A stretch of 64,000 nt of DNA from Ignavibacteriota bacterium (lineage in GTDB: Bacteria > Bacteroidota > Ignavibacteria > Tepidaquicellales > Tepidaquicellaceae): contig JACREY010000008.1 in the NCBI GenBank assembly GCA_016218085.1, positions 372,001-436,000 on the forward strand, read 5' to 3'. This document shows, piece after piece, positions 17,736 through 26,626 of this stretch (position 1 is its first letter; each line of letters opens with the position of its first letter). The notes beneath the pieces are model-generated. The model saw nothing but the letters and a program-made list of their open reading frames with translations, searched no databases and was not told the origin of the DNA. Position numbers and translations under genes: made by a program.

Positions 17736-18395
17736 TTACTTTGTGAAAATCATTTTCTTGATATCTGAAGAATGATTCGTCCGAAGTTTATAAAAATAAA
17801 TCCCGCTTGAAAGTTCCGAATTTTTTCCTGCAGAAAAATCTACTTTGAATTTCCCCGGCTGCTGGAATTCATCCACCAGAGTTTCAATTTCCTTGCCGTC
17901 GAGAGAATAAACTTTCAGGGTTACCTTAGCTGCCGTGAATAACTCGTAAGAAATGCTCGTTGTCGGGTTAAATGGGTTTGGTGAGTTTTGAAATAAATTG
18001 AATTCCGTTATATCCGATACGCCGATTTTTATTTCGCTCTCGCTTATTGTTCTAAAGTTCTTATCGTTCAGTCTGATTCTGAAAATATAAACGCCGTTTA
18101 TGTCCGGTTTATAAGTATAGTCATATTCCGATGTTGTTTCCGATTCCGCTGTAATTTTCTTTGAATAATTCTCTGCAGCTATTTCATCAAGATACCTGAA
18201 TGCATTTTCATTCGGGCTTTTAACTTCAATTCTGATTCTATTTAATTCGGTTTTATAATTAATTTTCCAGTGAAGGTAAATCTTCCCCTTTTTTAATCGG
18301 GCTGAGAATTCCGAAATTGAAGATGTGCTGTCCTGCATTGAAAAGACATTTATAGCAAACAACATAAGAAACGGTATGAAAATAAATTTTTTCAT
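17736..18395 (-). CDS. T9SS type A sorting-domain protein
   Basis: A 219-residue secreted protein with signal peptide (residues 1-19, FIFIPFLMLFAINVFS) and C-terminal sorting domain from about residue 133 (LFQNSPNPFNPTTSISYEL, then VYSLDGKEIETLVDEF and SGIYFYKLRTN). The middle part (residues 25-125) resembles a fibronectin-like beta domain. It starts 1 bp after the nuoI stop, so the two are very likely cotranscribed. Cargo function unknown. Confidence 0.85.
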   Translation of the reverse strand: MKKFIFIPFLMLFAINVFSMQDSTSSISEFSARLKKGKIYLHWKINYKTELNRIRIEVKSPNENAFRYLDEIAAENYSKKITAESETTSEYDYTYKPDINGVYIFRIRLNDKNFRTISESEIKIGVSDITEFNLFQNSPNPFNPTTSISYELFTAAKVTLKVYSLDGKEIETLVDEFQQPGKFKVDFSAGKNSELSSGIYFYKLRTNHSSDIKKMIFTK

Positions 18396-18396
18396 A

Positions 18397-18888
18397 TTAT
18401 CTGTTTTCCCGAAGGAAATTCAGCCTCTTTTCCAGCTTCGCCTTCGGAATTAGTAATTTATCCTTGCCGAACAATGCTTCTTTCTGGGAAGAAAAAACAA
18501 GCTCGAATTCATCGCTCATAACTATCGCTTCTTCAGGACAAACCTCTTCACAGAATCCGCAGTAAATGCATCTGACCATGTTAATTTCGAATTTCTCAGG
18601 ATACCTTTCCTTTTCATCAAGCGTTTCAGCTGCCTGAACTTCAATTGCAAGCGCCGGGCAAACTCTGGAACATAATCCGCACGCCACGCATCTTTCCTTT
18701 CCGTTTTCCTCCATAACAAGAACAGGTCTTCCCCTGAACGAATCGGGAGAAGACCATTTAACTTCAGGATACTGCCTTGTGAATTTCTTGCGGAATATCT
18801 GCCTGAATGTCAGAACAAGCCCGCTGAAAATCTGAGGTATATAAGTCTTTTCGAAAAAAGATAAATCTTTTAACTTTGTTACCGGCAT
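18397..18888 (-). CDS. nuoI: NADH-quinone oxidoreductase subunit I
   Basis: A 163-residue protein with two 4Fe-4S clusters of the ferredoxin type: CVACGLCSRVCP at about residues 56-67 and CIYCGFCEEVCP at about 105-116. The order, spacing and the N-terminal amphipathic segment (PQIFSGLVLTFRQIFRKKFT) match NuoI, the arm subunit that passes electrons toward the quinone site in complex I. The Cys-Pro-Glu (VCPEEAIVM) end of the second site is typical. No other nuo gene is in the window; it sits between two T9SS cargo genes with 1-3 bp spacing. Confidence 0.88.
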   Translation of the reverse strand: MPVTKLKDLSFFEKTYIPQIFSGLVLTFRQIFRKKFTRQYPEVKWSSPDSFRGRPVLVMEENGKERCVACGLCSRVCPALAIEVQAAETLDEKERYPEKFEINMVRCIYCGFCEEVCPEEAIVMSDEFELVFSSQKEALFGKDKLLIPKAKLEKRLNFLRENR

Positions 18889-18891
18889 ATA

Positions 18892-19638
18892 CTACTTTGT
18901 TAGTATCATCTTCTTTGTTATCGAAAAATCGCTTGTTACCAGCTTATAGAAATAAACACCGGAACTCAGATTAAAGTCACCTGAATTAAAATCATATTTA
19001 TATGTGCCGGGCGTAAGCTTTGTATTGTTGATGAGTCTTGCTACTTCCCGTCCCATTATGTCGTATACAACAAGGTTCACTTCCGCTGACTTAGGTAATG
19101 AGAAATTAATCGATGTGCTTGGATTAAAAGGATTCGGATAATTCTGAGTCAGTTCATAATCCTTTACAACCGATGAAATCTGGCTGATTCCGATATGTGC
19201 TCCCAGATAAACCCTGACTGAATCCTGTATGAAATTTCCTGGATTTGTTTCAGGAAATGCTCTCATTACTACCCTTCCGTATCCGATAGTGTTACCGAGA
19301 AAATCGATAATTACCGTGTCAACTGCTCCGGCAGAAAGAGTATACTTTCCGGGAAAACTAGAGGGTGGTACTGTATCCACAAAACTCGGAAGACATCCTA
19401 TCAAACAGCATATGGAAGTTGTCCAGGATGCAGGAATATCATTTACAACTCTGACCAATTTAAAATTAATTGCCGTTGAAGAAGTGTTTTTTAACACAAA
19501 ATGCGCAGGGACCAAATTTATCATAGATGTGTCTCCTGATATGTTATAGTTGCCTACCCTGTAAAACAAAAAACTCTGGCTCATTCCCATCGTGGCTGTG
19601 AATAAAATAATCGCGGAAATTATTATTAATTTTTTCAT
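18892..19638 (-). CDS. T9SS type A sorting-domain protein
   Basis: A 248-residue secreted protein. Signal peptide at residues 1-20 (LIIISAIILFTATMGMSQ). The middle part is beta-rich and contains a closely spaced Cys pair (TTSICCLIGCLPSFV), which may be disulfide bonded outside the cell. The C-terminal sorting domain begins at about residue 165 (LTQNYPNPFNPSTSINFSL, VYDIMGREVARLI, SGVYFYKLVTSD). It is the first gene of a minus-strand run of three (this gene, nuoI, a second T9SS gene). Confidence 0.87.
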   Translation of the reverse strand: MKKLIIISAIILFTATMGMSQSFLFYRVGNYNISGDTSMINLVPAHFVLKNTSSTAINFKLVRVVNDIPASWTTSICCLIGCLPSFVDTVPPSSFPGKYTLSAGAVDTVIIDFLGNTIGYGRVVMRAFPETNPGNFIQDSVRVYLGAHIGISQISSVVKDYELTQNYPNPFNPSTSINFSLPKSAEVNLVVYDIMGREVARLINNTKLTPGTYKYDFNSGDFNLSSGVYFYKLVTSDFSITKKMILTK

Positions 19639-19760
19639 TTATTTTTTTTTAAATTAATACTTTAACTGTAAATTTACAAAAGTTTCATCAAAGAAACACT
19701 GCAATTTTAGTTTAAATTTATGTTTAGAATATACACAAAAAAATCATTATTTTGAATCCT

Positions 19761-20462
19761 ATGAAAAGAATAGGCATAATACTTGGCTCAGGACTGGATA
19801 AATTTTCCAAAGAACTGAAAAATGCAGACCTTTTATATGAAGATTCGGTCGGAATTCATCATAAGAGAATTACCAGAGGATTCATCGGCGGAAAGGAAGT
19901 TACGATATTCCAGGGCAGAAACCACTTTTATGAAACGCAACTGCTCAATAAAATTTATTTTAATGTTAACAGCGCAAAGGAACTCGGAATCGATTTGCTG
20001 ATTATTACAAATGCGGCAGGCGGAGTAAATCCAAACTTTAAAGTAGCTGACCTGATGCTCATAACTTCACATTTAAATTTTATACTAAAAAAAATCAGTT
20101 TCAGAAAGCACAAAAAACTTTATGATAAGGAACTGATTGGCTGGGTAAGAAATGTTGCCATGAAAAATCACATAAAACTGCATACGGGAGTCTACTGCTC
20201 GAGTACAGGACCTGTCTATGAAACAAAATCTGAAATCAATCTATGGAAAAAAATAAATATTGACTCAGTGGGAATGTCAACCATTCCTGAAATTCTTCTA
20301 GCCGGTAAACTGGGATTGAAAACCATTGCTATATCGTGCATCACAAACCTGCTGAGCGGAAATATGGAAGAAAAAATAGACCATTCCGAAGTAATGGAAG
20401 CCGGAAAAAAAGCTTATCCTGTATTTTCAAGATTATTAAAAGCCATCATCAATGATTATTGA
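19761..20462 (+). CDS. Purine-nucleoside phosphorylase-like protein
   Basis: About 233 residues from the ATG at 19761 (a TTG three codons earlier, at 19752, is also possible). It has the PNP family signature: IILGSGLDKF at the start, the phosphate/ribose site GRNHFYE, TNAAGG at about residue 77, TGPVYETKSE and the VGMSTIPE...ITNLLSG block. It should split purine nucleosides with phosphate to free base and ribose-1-phosphate. It is shorter than the usual 270-290 residues and has a divergent segment where YEGH normally stands (here YETQLLNK), so substrate preference may differ. It overlaps the TatD gene by 11 bp. Confidence 0.8.
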   Translation: MKRIGIILGSGLDKFSKELKNADLLYEDSVGIHHKRITRGFIGGKEVTIFQGRNHFYETQLLNKIYFNVNSAKELGIDLLIITNAAGGVNPNFKVADLMLITSHLNFILKKISFRKHKKLYDKELIGWVRNVAMKNHIKLHTGVYCSSTGPVYETKSEINLWKKINIDSVGMSTIPEILLAGKLGLKTIAISCITNLLSGNMEEKIDHSEVMEAGKKAYPVFSRLLKAIINDY

Positions 20463-21219
20463 TACTCACGCACATCTGTTCTATGAAGATATAGTAAAAG
20501 ATATTGATAGTGTGCTCGAAAGAGCTGCTGAATCGGGCATTTCGAGAATAATTATTCCTGCTGTCGATTATAAAACATCAATACGAACTTTAAAGCTCTG
20601 TGATAAATATGAAATGCTTTACGGTGCTGTCGGATTTCATCCCTGCGATATAAAAGAAACTAATCCTGATGACATAAAGCTATTGGAGGAGCTTACATCG
20701 CATCATAAAATTGTTGCTATCGGAGAAATAGGACTGGATTACTACTGGGACAAAACTTACATAGACAAGCAGGTTTTTTTCTTTAAAGAGCAGATGGAGC
20801 TTGCAAAGGATAAAAACCTTCCTGTAATTATTCACACCCGCAATTCAACTTCAGATGCTGTGGAAATCATAAAGCAAAGCTATAATGAAAAACTCAAAGG
20901 ACAATTCCATTGCTTCAGCGGAAATGAAACTGACCTGAATGAAATCCTCAAGCTTTATGGATTTTATTTGTCTTACTGCGGAAATGCTACATATAAGAAA
21001 TTCGGAGACCTAAATTCACTTCTGAATACACCTGTTGAAAGGATGCTGTCCGAAACCGATACGCCATACCTTACTCCCGAACCGCACCGCGGCCGGAAAA
21101 ACGAACCTTCATATTTAAAATATACTCTGAAAAAAATTGCCGAACTTAAGAATATCGATAACAATGTACTCGAAGAAACCGTATATAATAACTGTATGAA
21201 GTTATTTTTTACTATTTAA
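20452..21219 (+). CDS. tatD: TatD-family metal-dependent hydrolase
   Basis: A 255-residue TIM-barrel DNase/hydrolase of the TatD family. The metal ligands are visible: THAHLF at residue 4, GEIGLDYYWD with the bridging Glu, IHTRNST, HCFSG, and the Asp of SETDTPYL followed by PEPHRGRKNEPSY. TatD enzymes are cytoplasmic nucleases acting in DNA repair and fragmentation, with roles in quality control. The start overlaps the PNP gene by 11 bp, so the pair is translationally coupled. Confidence 0.93.
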   Translation: MIIDTHAHLFYEDIVKDIDSVLERAAESGISRIIIPAVDYKTSIRTLKLCDKYEMLYGAVGFHPCDIKETNPDDIKLLEELTSHHKIVAIGEIGLDYYWDKTYIDKQVFFFKEQMELAKDKNLPVIIHTRNSTSDAVEIIKQSYNEKLKGQFHCFSGNETDLNEILKLYGFYLSYCGNATYKKFGDLNSLLNTPVERMLSETDTPYLTPEPHRGRKNEPSYLKYTLKKIAELKNIDNNVLEETVYNNCMKLFFTI

Positions 21220-21272
21220 ATTAATCTTTTAAAATTATATTTTTAAACGATTTAAAAATTAAATCAAATTCT

Positions 21273-21674
21273 ATGAATAATAATGTACTTTATAGTCAGG
21301 ATGGCAATATGGGCGGATATCAGCCTCCTCCTCCGCCGCCACCACCAACAGGTTATGCTCCGCCTCCTCCACCGCCTCCTCCAAGCTATGGCGGTCAATA
21401 TACACCTCAGGATAAAGCAAGCTCTGCCGCAATATGGGCGCTAGTACTCGGAATAGCTTCCTGGGTTCTTTGCGGAATAATTGCTGCAATTCCCGCCTGG
21501 ATTATAGGTAAAAAGGAATTGAATGCAATCAACGAAGGACGCTCTTCGCAGGCAGGTAAAAGTATGGCGCAAGTAGGAATGTGGCTCGGAATTATTCAGG
21601 TTATAATCGGAGTTCTGGCCATTATAGCAGTTATAGTTTATTTCATTTTTATAGCAATTTTAGTTTCTAATTAA
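21273..21674 (+). CDS. Proline-rich DUF4190 membrane protein
   Basis: A 133-residue protein with a long proline-rich N-terminus (two P-runs, each followed by Gly-Tyr, residues 15-45) and a DUF4190 domain of two transmembrane helices (residues 53-75 AAIWALVLGIASWVLCG, and about 95-125 with GMWLGIIQVIIGVLAIIAVI), joined by a loop IGKKELNAINEG. DUF4190 proteins are small membrane proteins of unknown function. A terminator follows 8 bp after the stop. Confidence 0.82.
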   Translation: MNNNVLYSQDGNMGGYQPPPPPPPPTGYAPPPPPPPPSYGGQYTPQDKASSAAIWALVLGIASWVLCGIIAAIPAWIIGKKELNAINEGRSSQAGKSMAQVGMWLGIIQVIIGVLAIIAVIVYFIFIAILVSN

Positions 21675-21682
21675 TTATTTAA

Positions 21683-21714
21683 CCATTCCGGCATTAAAAC
21701 CGGAATGGCTTTTC
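21683..21714 (+). terminator. Rho-independent terminator before dut
   Basis: CCATTCCGG pairs perfectly with CCGGAATGG around an 8-nt loop, followed by CTTTT. It closes the transcript of the DUF4190 gene. The stem sequence is shared with the terminator at 5285, which suggests a recurring terminator motif in this genome. Confidence 0.8.
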
Positions 21715-21724
21715 CATATTTATC

Positions 21725-22168
21725 TTGAAAATTTTTTATAAAAAATTCGACGACACAAAAGATGCCGTAATGCCTGTTTATATGTCAGAGCATGCGGCAG
21801 GAATGGACATTTGCTCTTCATCGAAGGAAAAAATTACCATTCAGCCGTCTGAAACATATTTGGTTCCTACAAATCTTATAATTGAACTCCCTGTTGGTTA
21901 TGAAGCTCAAATCCGCCCCAGAAGCGGACTTGCGCTTAAGCATAAAATTACAGTTCTTAATTCTCCCGGCACGATTGATGCGGACTACAGGGGTGAAGTA
22001 AAAGTACTTCTGATTAATCACGGCAAGATTCCTTTCGAAATTAATTTCGGCGATAGGATAGCCCAAATGGTAATTGCTAAACACGAAAGAGCCGAATTCG
22101 TCTTTTCAGAAAAACTTAGCGATACATCGAGAGGTGAAGGCGGATATGGAAGCACAGGACATAAATAA
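21725..22168 (+). CDS. dut: dUTP diphosphatase
   Basis: A 147-residue trimeric dUTPase, which hydrolyses dUTP to dUMP and keeps uracil out of DNA. All five motifs are present: [35 protein letters not shown] and [10 protein letters not shown]. The start is taken at a TTG (21725), because the residues it adds ([10 protein letters not shown]) are the usual first beta strand and the next in-frame ATG would remove it. The 3' end overlaps the start of the RsmI-like gene by about 23 bp, and a terminator ends 10 bp upstream. Confidence 0.93.
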   Translation: MKIFYKKFDDTKDAVMPVYMSEHAAGMDICSSSKEKITIQPSETYLVPTNLIIELPVGYEAQIRPRSGLALKHKITVLNSPGTIDADYRGEVKVLLINHGKIPFEINFGDRIAQMVIAKHERAEFVFSEKLSDTSRGEGGYGSTGHK

Positions 22169-22865
22169 TACTCAAAACGCTCTATACCTTGTTTCTACTC
22201 CAATCGGTAACTACGCAGATATGACTATTCGCGCACTTAAATCTCTTCAGGAAGCAGATATTATTGTTTGCGAAGAATACAAAGAAGCCGCAAGGCTCCT
22301 GAAATTTTTCGATATAAAAAAAGACCTGCTCCAGCTTAACGAGCATAACGAATCAGAAGAAGCCGAAAAAATTGCTATTGAAATCCTGAACGGAAAAAAA
22401 GTTGCCCTGATATCAGATTGCGGAACTCCCCTTTTTGCCGACCCGGGAAAACTCCTGCTCGAAAAATGCTTAGAGTTTAATATCAAAATCGAATTCCTGC
22501 ACGGAGCAAATTCTGTTCTGACAGCTCTTGTAATTTCAGGCTTCGATATCAGCCGCTTCCATTTTCTCGGATTCCTTTCTCCTAAAAAAGACATACGCGA
22601 AAGAGAATTGAAAGACTTAAAATATATCGAGCGCACTTTCGTAATCCTCGATACTCCGTACAGACTTACTACTTTAATTCAGGATATGGAAAAACATCTT
22701 CCCGATAGAAATATATTTCTCGGAATTGACTTAACTATGAATAATGAAATGCAGTTACGCGGCACAGCCTCTAAAATCCTTAGCGAGATTAATACCCTCT
22801 CACCCGATAAAAAACTCAAGGGAGAGTTTGTGCTGGTGGTGGAGAAAAAGAATAATAAAATTTAA
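22146..22865 (+). CDS. rsmI: RsmI-like 16S rRNA (cytidine-2'-O) methyltransferase
   Basis: About 239 residues when started at the ATG at 22146. This is a tetrapyrrole-methylase-fold enzyme with [20 protein letters not shown] at the start, [15 protein letters not shown], and a [15 protein letters not shown] block, matching RsmI, which methylates C1402 of 16S rRNA. The site is divergent: the usual CEDTR reads CEEYKEA, and the EAPHRL motif reads DTPYRL, so it may be a second RsmI-type paralogue with another target. It overlaps dut by about 23 bp. REP-like repeats begin directly after it. Confidence 0.75.
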   Translation: MEAQDINNTQNALYLVSTPIGNYADMTIRALKSLQEADIIVCEEYKEAARLLKFFDIKKDLLQLNEHNESEEAEKIAIEILNGKKVALISDCGTPLFADPGKLLLEKCLEFNIKIEFLHGANSVLTALVISGFDISRFHFLGFLSPKKDIRERELKDLKYIERTFVILDTPYRLTTLIQDMEKHLPDRNIFLGIDLTMNNEMQLRGTASKILSEINTLSPDKKLKGEFVLVVEKKNNKI

Positions 22866-22886
22866 AGATTTGCAATATTGCAATAA

Positions 22887-22979
22887 CACCCTTTCAGGGT
22901 TTTAAATTTTTGTATTTCATTTTTCTATAATAATTACATCCCTTCGGGATTTTTATAATCTTATCCCGTTTACATCTTT
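22887..22979 (+). repeat. REP-like repeat unit A, copy 1
   Basis: A unit of about 92 bp starting CACCCTTTCAGGGTTTT, then TTTCTATAATAATTACATCC with the hairpin ATCCCTTCGGGAT, and ending TATCCCGTTTACATCTTT. It begins 21 bp after the stop of the RsmI-like gene. Copies 2 and 3 are at 23792-23883 and 23962-24053 on the other side of the transposase gene, in the same orientation. Confidence 0.88.
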
Positions 22980-23114
22980 GTTGTAAATTATAATAATTTT
23001 AATTCTCCCAGACGTTGTAAATTGTAATATTTTTTACTTCTCCCGGACTTTGTTTATTTCGGCTTTGATTTTTTGTTCGTAATGATTTATGAGAATTGCG
23101 AATTGTAATTATCT
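22980..23114. other. AT-rich spacer between REP units
   Basis: This stretch holds two related pieces around TTCTCCCAGACGTTGTAAATT and CTCCCGGACTTTGTTTATTT. The second, followed by CGGCTTTGATTTTTTG, recurs at 23909-23943, so it belongs to the same repeat cluster. No gene. Confidence 0.55.
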
Positions 23115-23301
23115 TAATCCCGAAGGGATGACACTATTATAGAAATGTGATTTGCAATATATTCAACCCAGTAGGGGTGGCATTGTTATAGGAATGTTAT
23201 TATTATAGAAATGTAAATTGTAAAAATCTAATCCCGAAGGGATGACACTATTATAGAAATGTGATTTGCAATATATTCAACCCCGAAGGGGTGGCATTAT
23301 A
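23115..23301 (-). repeat. REP-like repeat unit B, two copies, inverted orientation
   Basis: Two units (23115-23190 and 23229-23301) read ATCCCGAAGGGATGACACTA then TTATAGAAATG, then TTGCAATATATTCAACCC and a GGGGTGGCATT hairpin. On the minus strand they show the same CTATAATA head next to an ATCCC...GGGAT hairpin as the plus-strand units at 22925, 23830 and 24000. They lie directly beside the 3' end of the transposase gene. Confidence 0.88.
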
Positions 23302-23307
23302 AAAAAT

Positions 23308-23781
23308 TTATTCATACGGATTCACAATCCAATCAAATAAATATTTTTCATTAAAATCTACTTCATATTTTTTCAAAAAATCATAATATTCTTCTTGAAA
23401 TGTTTTTTTCTTGTGATGCTTTTCCTGATTTAATATATAATTATATACGACCGCAACTTGTGATTGCGCATAAGAAAATGCACCATATCCCTCCTGCCAC
23501 GAAAATTTTCCACTTACAAATTTCTTATCATTTATAAAATTTGTTGAATTATTTTTTACATCTCTGACCAAATCTGAAATTGCCATAACCGGTTTCAATC
23601 CAATGAATGCGTGAACGTGGTCAGGCATACCGTTTACAATTATAGATTTCTGACCTTTTGCTTTTATTATGCCTGCAATGTATTTATTTAATTCGTATTT
23701 CCAATTTTCACCGATTAAATTTTCCCTTCCTTTAAAGGCAAAAACAATTTGTATATAAATTTGTGAAAATGTACCTGCCAT
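23308..23781 (-). mobile_element. IS200-type RAYT transposase (TnpA_REP)
   Basis: A 157-residue Y1 HUH-family protein. The HUH motif is HVH at residues 55-57 (GMPDHVHAFIGL), the catalytic Tyr is most likely Tyr115 in NYILNQEKHH, and WQEGYGAFSYAQSQV is the usual linking motif. These are the features of IS200/IS605-type TnpA, and of the REP-associated tyrosine transposases (RAYT) in which the gene is flanked by short REP palindromes instead of its own ends. Here REP-like units lie on both sides within 10 bp, in opposite orientation to each other. It has no accessory tnpB. The ORF is intact. Confidence 0.88.
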
Positions 23782-23791
23782 AAATCAATGT

Positions 23792-23883
23792 CACCCTTTC
23801 AGGGTTTTAAATTTTTGTATTTCATTTTTCTATAATAATTTTATCCCTTCGGGATTTTAAAATCTTATCCCGTTTACATCTTT
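23792..23883 (+). repeat. REP-like repeat unit A, copy 2
   Basis: Same unit as 22887-22979: CACCCTTTCAGGGTTTT, then CTATAATAATTTTATCCCTT with the ATCCCTTCGGGAT hairpin, then TATCCCGTTTACATCTTT. It begins 10 bp upstream of the transposase start codon. Confidence 0.88.
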
Positions 23884-24251
23884 ATTTTTATATAATATTT
23901 TTGTTTCTCCCAGACTTTGTTTATTTCGGCTTTGATTTTTTGTTTATAGAGCTTTAAATGTCACCCTTTCAGGGTTTTAAATTTTTGTATTTCATTTTTC
24001 TATAATAATTTCATCCCTTTGGGATTTTAAAATCTTATCCCGTTTACATCTTTAAAGTGATATAAAATTAATATAATATTTTACGAACTTTCGATATTAA
24101 ATAAAATACAAAAAAAACAATAGCGCAATAAAACTAAATACTCGACAGAATAATGGATTTCCGCACCCCCAGGCGCATTTTCGACTTAAAATCGTGCTAT
24201 ATCCTGCTCTTTCTGAATTGAATTAAATGTTTAATTTAGATAGCTTTGTAT
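23884..24251. repeat. REP-like unit A copy 3 and flanking AT-rich DNA
   Basis: Copy 3 of unit A occupies 23962-24053, with the hairpin varied to ATCCCTTTGGGAT. The stretch before it (23909-23943) repeats TCCCAGACTTTGTTTATTTC from the other side of the transposase. The remaining DNA up to purM is AT-rich, has no gene and contains no obvious further dyad. Confidence 0.75.
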
Positions 24252-25247
24252 ATGTCTATTTCATACAAATCTTCCGGCGTAAACATCAAAAAGGCGGATG
24301 ATTTTGTCCACAGAATAAAGCCACTTGTAAAGAGTACTTTTTCAAAAAGCGTTCTGAGCGGAATCGGAAATTTCGGAGCATTTTTCAAACCTGACCTGAA
24401 GAAATTCAAGAATCCGGTACTGGTTTCGAGTGTGGATGGAGTCGGTACAAAAATCAAACTTGCCGCAATGTTTAACCGCTTCGACACGGTCGGAGAAGAC
24501 CTTGTCAACCACTGCACAAATGATATTGCCGTTTGCGGTGCGGTTCCCCTCTTTTTCCTGGATTACTACGCTATGGGCAAGCTCAACACGCAGAATGCTG
24601 TTGATATAGTAAAAGGACTGACCAGGGGAAGCAAAAATAATAATCTCTCGCTTATCGGCGGAGAAACAGCCGAAATGCCCGGACTCTATGATGAAAATGA
24701 CTTCGATCTTGCAGGCGCAATAGTGGGTGTGGTCGATAAACACAAAGTCGTTAACTATTCCAAAGTTAAAAAAGGCGATGTACTGATAGGGCTTAAATCA
24801 AACGGACTGCATACAAACGGCTATTCGCTCGTGAGAAAAGTTTTCGACACAAAAGTAAAACTGAATAAATTCTATCCCGAACTGAAACATAAACTGATTG
24901 ATGAATTTCTGAAAGTTCATAAATCATATTTAAAAATTATACAGAGTTCTTTAAGCAAGTTTAATATCAAATCAATCTCACATATCACCGGAGGAGGAAT
25001 TGTAGGCAATACATCGAGGGTTATTCCAACTAATACTTCCCTATCGATTGACTGGAATTCCTGGGAAAGACCTTTCATATTCGATTTAATCCAGAAGAAA
25101 GGCAATGTTCCCGAAAACGATATGCGCCGCACGTTTAATCTCGGCATTGGTCTGATATTCATAGTATCAAAAAATGAATCGGATAATTTTAAATCATTTC
25201 TTTCAAAAAATAAAGAAGAGAGTTACATTATCGGACACATAAAGTAA
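24252..25247 (+). CDS. purM: Phosphoribosylformylglycinamidine cyclo-ligase (AIR synthetase)
   Basis: About 331 residues from the ATG at 24252 (a TTG at 24246 would add two residues). PurM makes aminoimidazole ribonucleotide from FGAM with ATP in purine synthesis. Family motifs: SYKSSGVNIKKADDFV at the start, SSVDGVGTKIKLA, the metal-binding HCTNDIAVCGA, GGETAEMPGLYDE, GLKSNGLHTNGYSL and HITGGGIVGN. Length is a little shorter than typical (about 345). It starts just after the REP cluster; its stop is 31 bp before the lysine transaminase start. No other pur genes lie near. Confidence 0.92.
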   Translation: MSISYKSSGVNIKKADDFVHRIKPLVKSTFSKSVLSGIGNFGAFFKPDLKKFKNPVLVSSVDGVGTKIKLAAMFNRFDTVGEDLVNHCTNDIAVCGAVPLFFLDYYAMGKLNTQNAVDIVKGLTRGSKNNNLSLIGGETAEMPGLYDENDFDLAGAIVGVVDKHKVVNYSKVKKGDVLIGLKSNGLHTNGYSLVRKVFDTKVKLNKFYPELKHKLIDEFLKVHKSYLKIIQSSLSKFNIKSISHITGGGIVGNTSRVIPTNTSLSIDWNSWERPFIFDLIQKKGNVPENDMRRTFNLGIGLIFIVSKNESDNFKSFLSKNKEESYIIGHIK

Positions 25248-25278
25248 TTTATAACCCAAACTTTTTAAACGGAGAATT

Positions 25279-26604
25279 ATGAATAAAGGTATTTTTATCA
25301 AACCCGACCAGGTACAGGAAGTACTAAAGAAACATATGCTGGTTGACGGATTCGACATTACAATAGATTTACAGAAGTCCACAACGTCCCACATCACTGA
25401 TTCAAGAACAGGAAATAAACTTCTCGATTTTTTCACTTTCATAGCTTCAAATCCCCTCGGATTGAATCACCCGAAGCTTAATAATGAAGAGTTCATCAAA
25501 AAAATCGGAAAAGTCGCTATATCAAAACCATCACTTTCGGACGTCTATCCCGTGGAGCAGGCTGAATTTGTAGATACATTTTTCAGAGTTGCTGTACCCG
25601 ATTATTTCAAGTATGCTTTTTTCATTGAAGGTGGAGCGCTTGCAGTGGAAAACGCATTGAAGGCGGCATTCGACTGGAAGGTAAGAAAGAATTTCAAAAA
25701 AGGATATAAGGAGGAAAAAGGAACAAAGATTATTCACTTCAAGCAGGCATTCCACGGCAGGTCGGGATATACGCTTTCCCTGACAAATACAGACCCGAAT
25801 AAGATTATGTACTTCCCGAAATTCGACTGGCCGAGAGTTACAAATCCGAAAATAATTTTACCGCTTAATGAAGAAAACCTTGCGAAAACAATTCAGGCGG
25901 AAAACCAAACAATCGATGAAATTAAAAAGGCAATATTAAATAATAAAGATGATATAGCCGGATTAATCCTCGAACCAATACAGGGCGAAGGCGGCGATAA
26001 CCATTTCAGAAAAGAATTCTTCCAACAGCTTCGCCAGATATGCGATGAAAACGAAATTCTTTTCATACTCGATGAAGTCCAGACCGGAATAGCAATGACA
26101 GGAAAAATGTGGGCGCATATGCACTACGTACAGCCCGATATTATTTCATTCGGAAAGAAAACACAGGTTTGCGGAATTCTCTCGACAAACAGAATTGACG
26201 ATATAGAAGAAAATGTATTCCATAAATCAACAAGAATAAACTCAACCTGGGGCGGTAACCTCGTGGATATGTTCCGCTTTAAACGCATACTTGAAATAAT
26301 CGAAGAGGACAATCTCGTCGAAAACTGCGCAACGGTCGGCAAACATCTCCTTGCTAAAATGACGGAGCTTTCTGAAAAATATCCCGATAAGGTATCAGCA
26401 CCGCGCGGACTCGGACTCTTCTGCGCATTCGATTGCCGCGATGCTGAAATGAGAAATAAGATTCATACCGAATCAATGAAAAACGGAATGCTGATACTCG
26501 GCTGCGGAGAAAATTCAATCAGATTCAGACCTCCGATTACCGTGAAAAAAGAACATATAGATGAAGGTATTGAATTACTCGATAAGATAATCAAAGATAT
26601 CTAA
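25279..26604 (+). CDS. lat: L-lysine 6-transaminase
   Basis: A 441-residue class III PLP aminotransferase that removes the epsilon-amino group of lysine, giving 2-aminoadipate semialdehyde (piperideine-6-carboxylate). The N-terminus (VLKKHMLVDGFDITIDLQKS) and SNPLGLNHPKL are typical of LAT. The active site shows DEVQTG at residues 265-270 and the PLP lysine in FGKKTQVCGI (293/294). Length matches LAT. A purine-rich GGAGAA site precedes the start. It is probably the last gene of a short run with purM, and a terminator follows at 26627. No lysine-degradation partner is adjacent. Confidence 0.88.
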   Translation: MNKGIFIKPDQVQEVLKKHMLVDGFDITIDLQKSTTSHITDSRTGNKLLDFFTFIASNPLGLNHPKLNNEEFIKKIGKVAISKPSLSDVYPVEQAEFVDTFFRVAVPDYFKYAFFIEGGALAVENALKAAFDWKVRKNFKKGYKEEKGTKIIHFKQAFHGRSGYTLSLTNTDPNKIMYFPKFDWPRVTNPKIILPLNEENLAKTIQAENQTIDEIKKAILNNKDDIAGLILEPIQGEGGDNHFRKEFFQQLRQICDENEILFILDEVQTGIAMTGKMWAHMHYVQPDIISFGKKTQVCGILSTNRIDDIEENVFHKSTRINSTWGGNLVDMFRFKRILEIIEEDNLVENCATVGKHLLAKMTELSEKYPDKVSAPRGLGLFCAFDCRDAEMRNKIHTESMKNGMLILGCGENSIRFRPPITVKKEHIDEGIELLDKIIKDI

Positions 26605-26626
26605 TAGTATATTAGACCAAAACACA

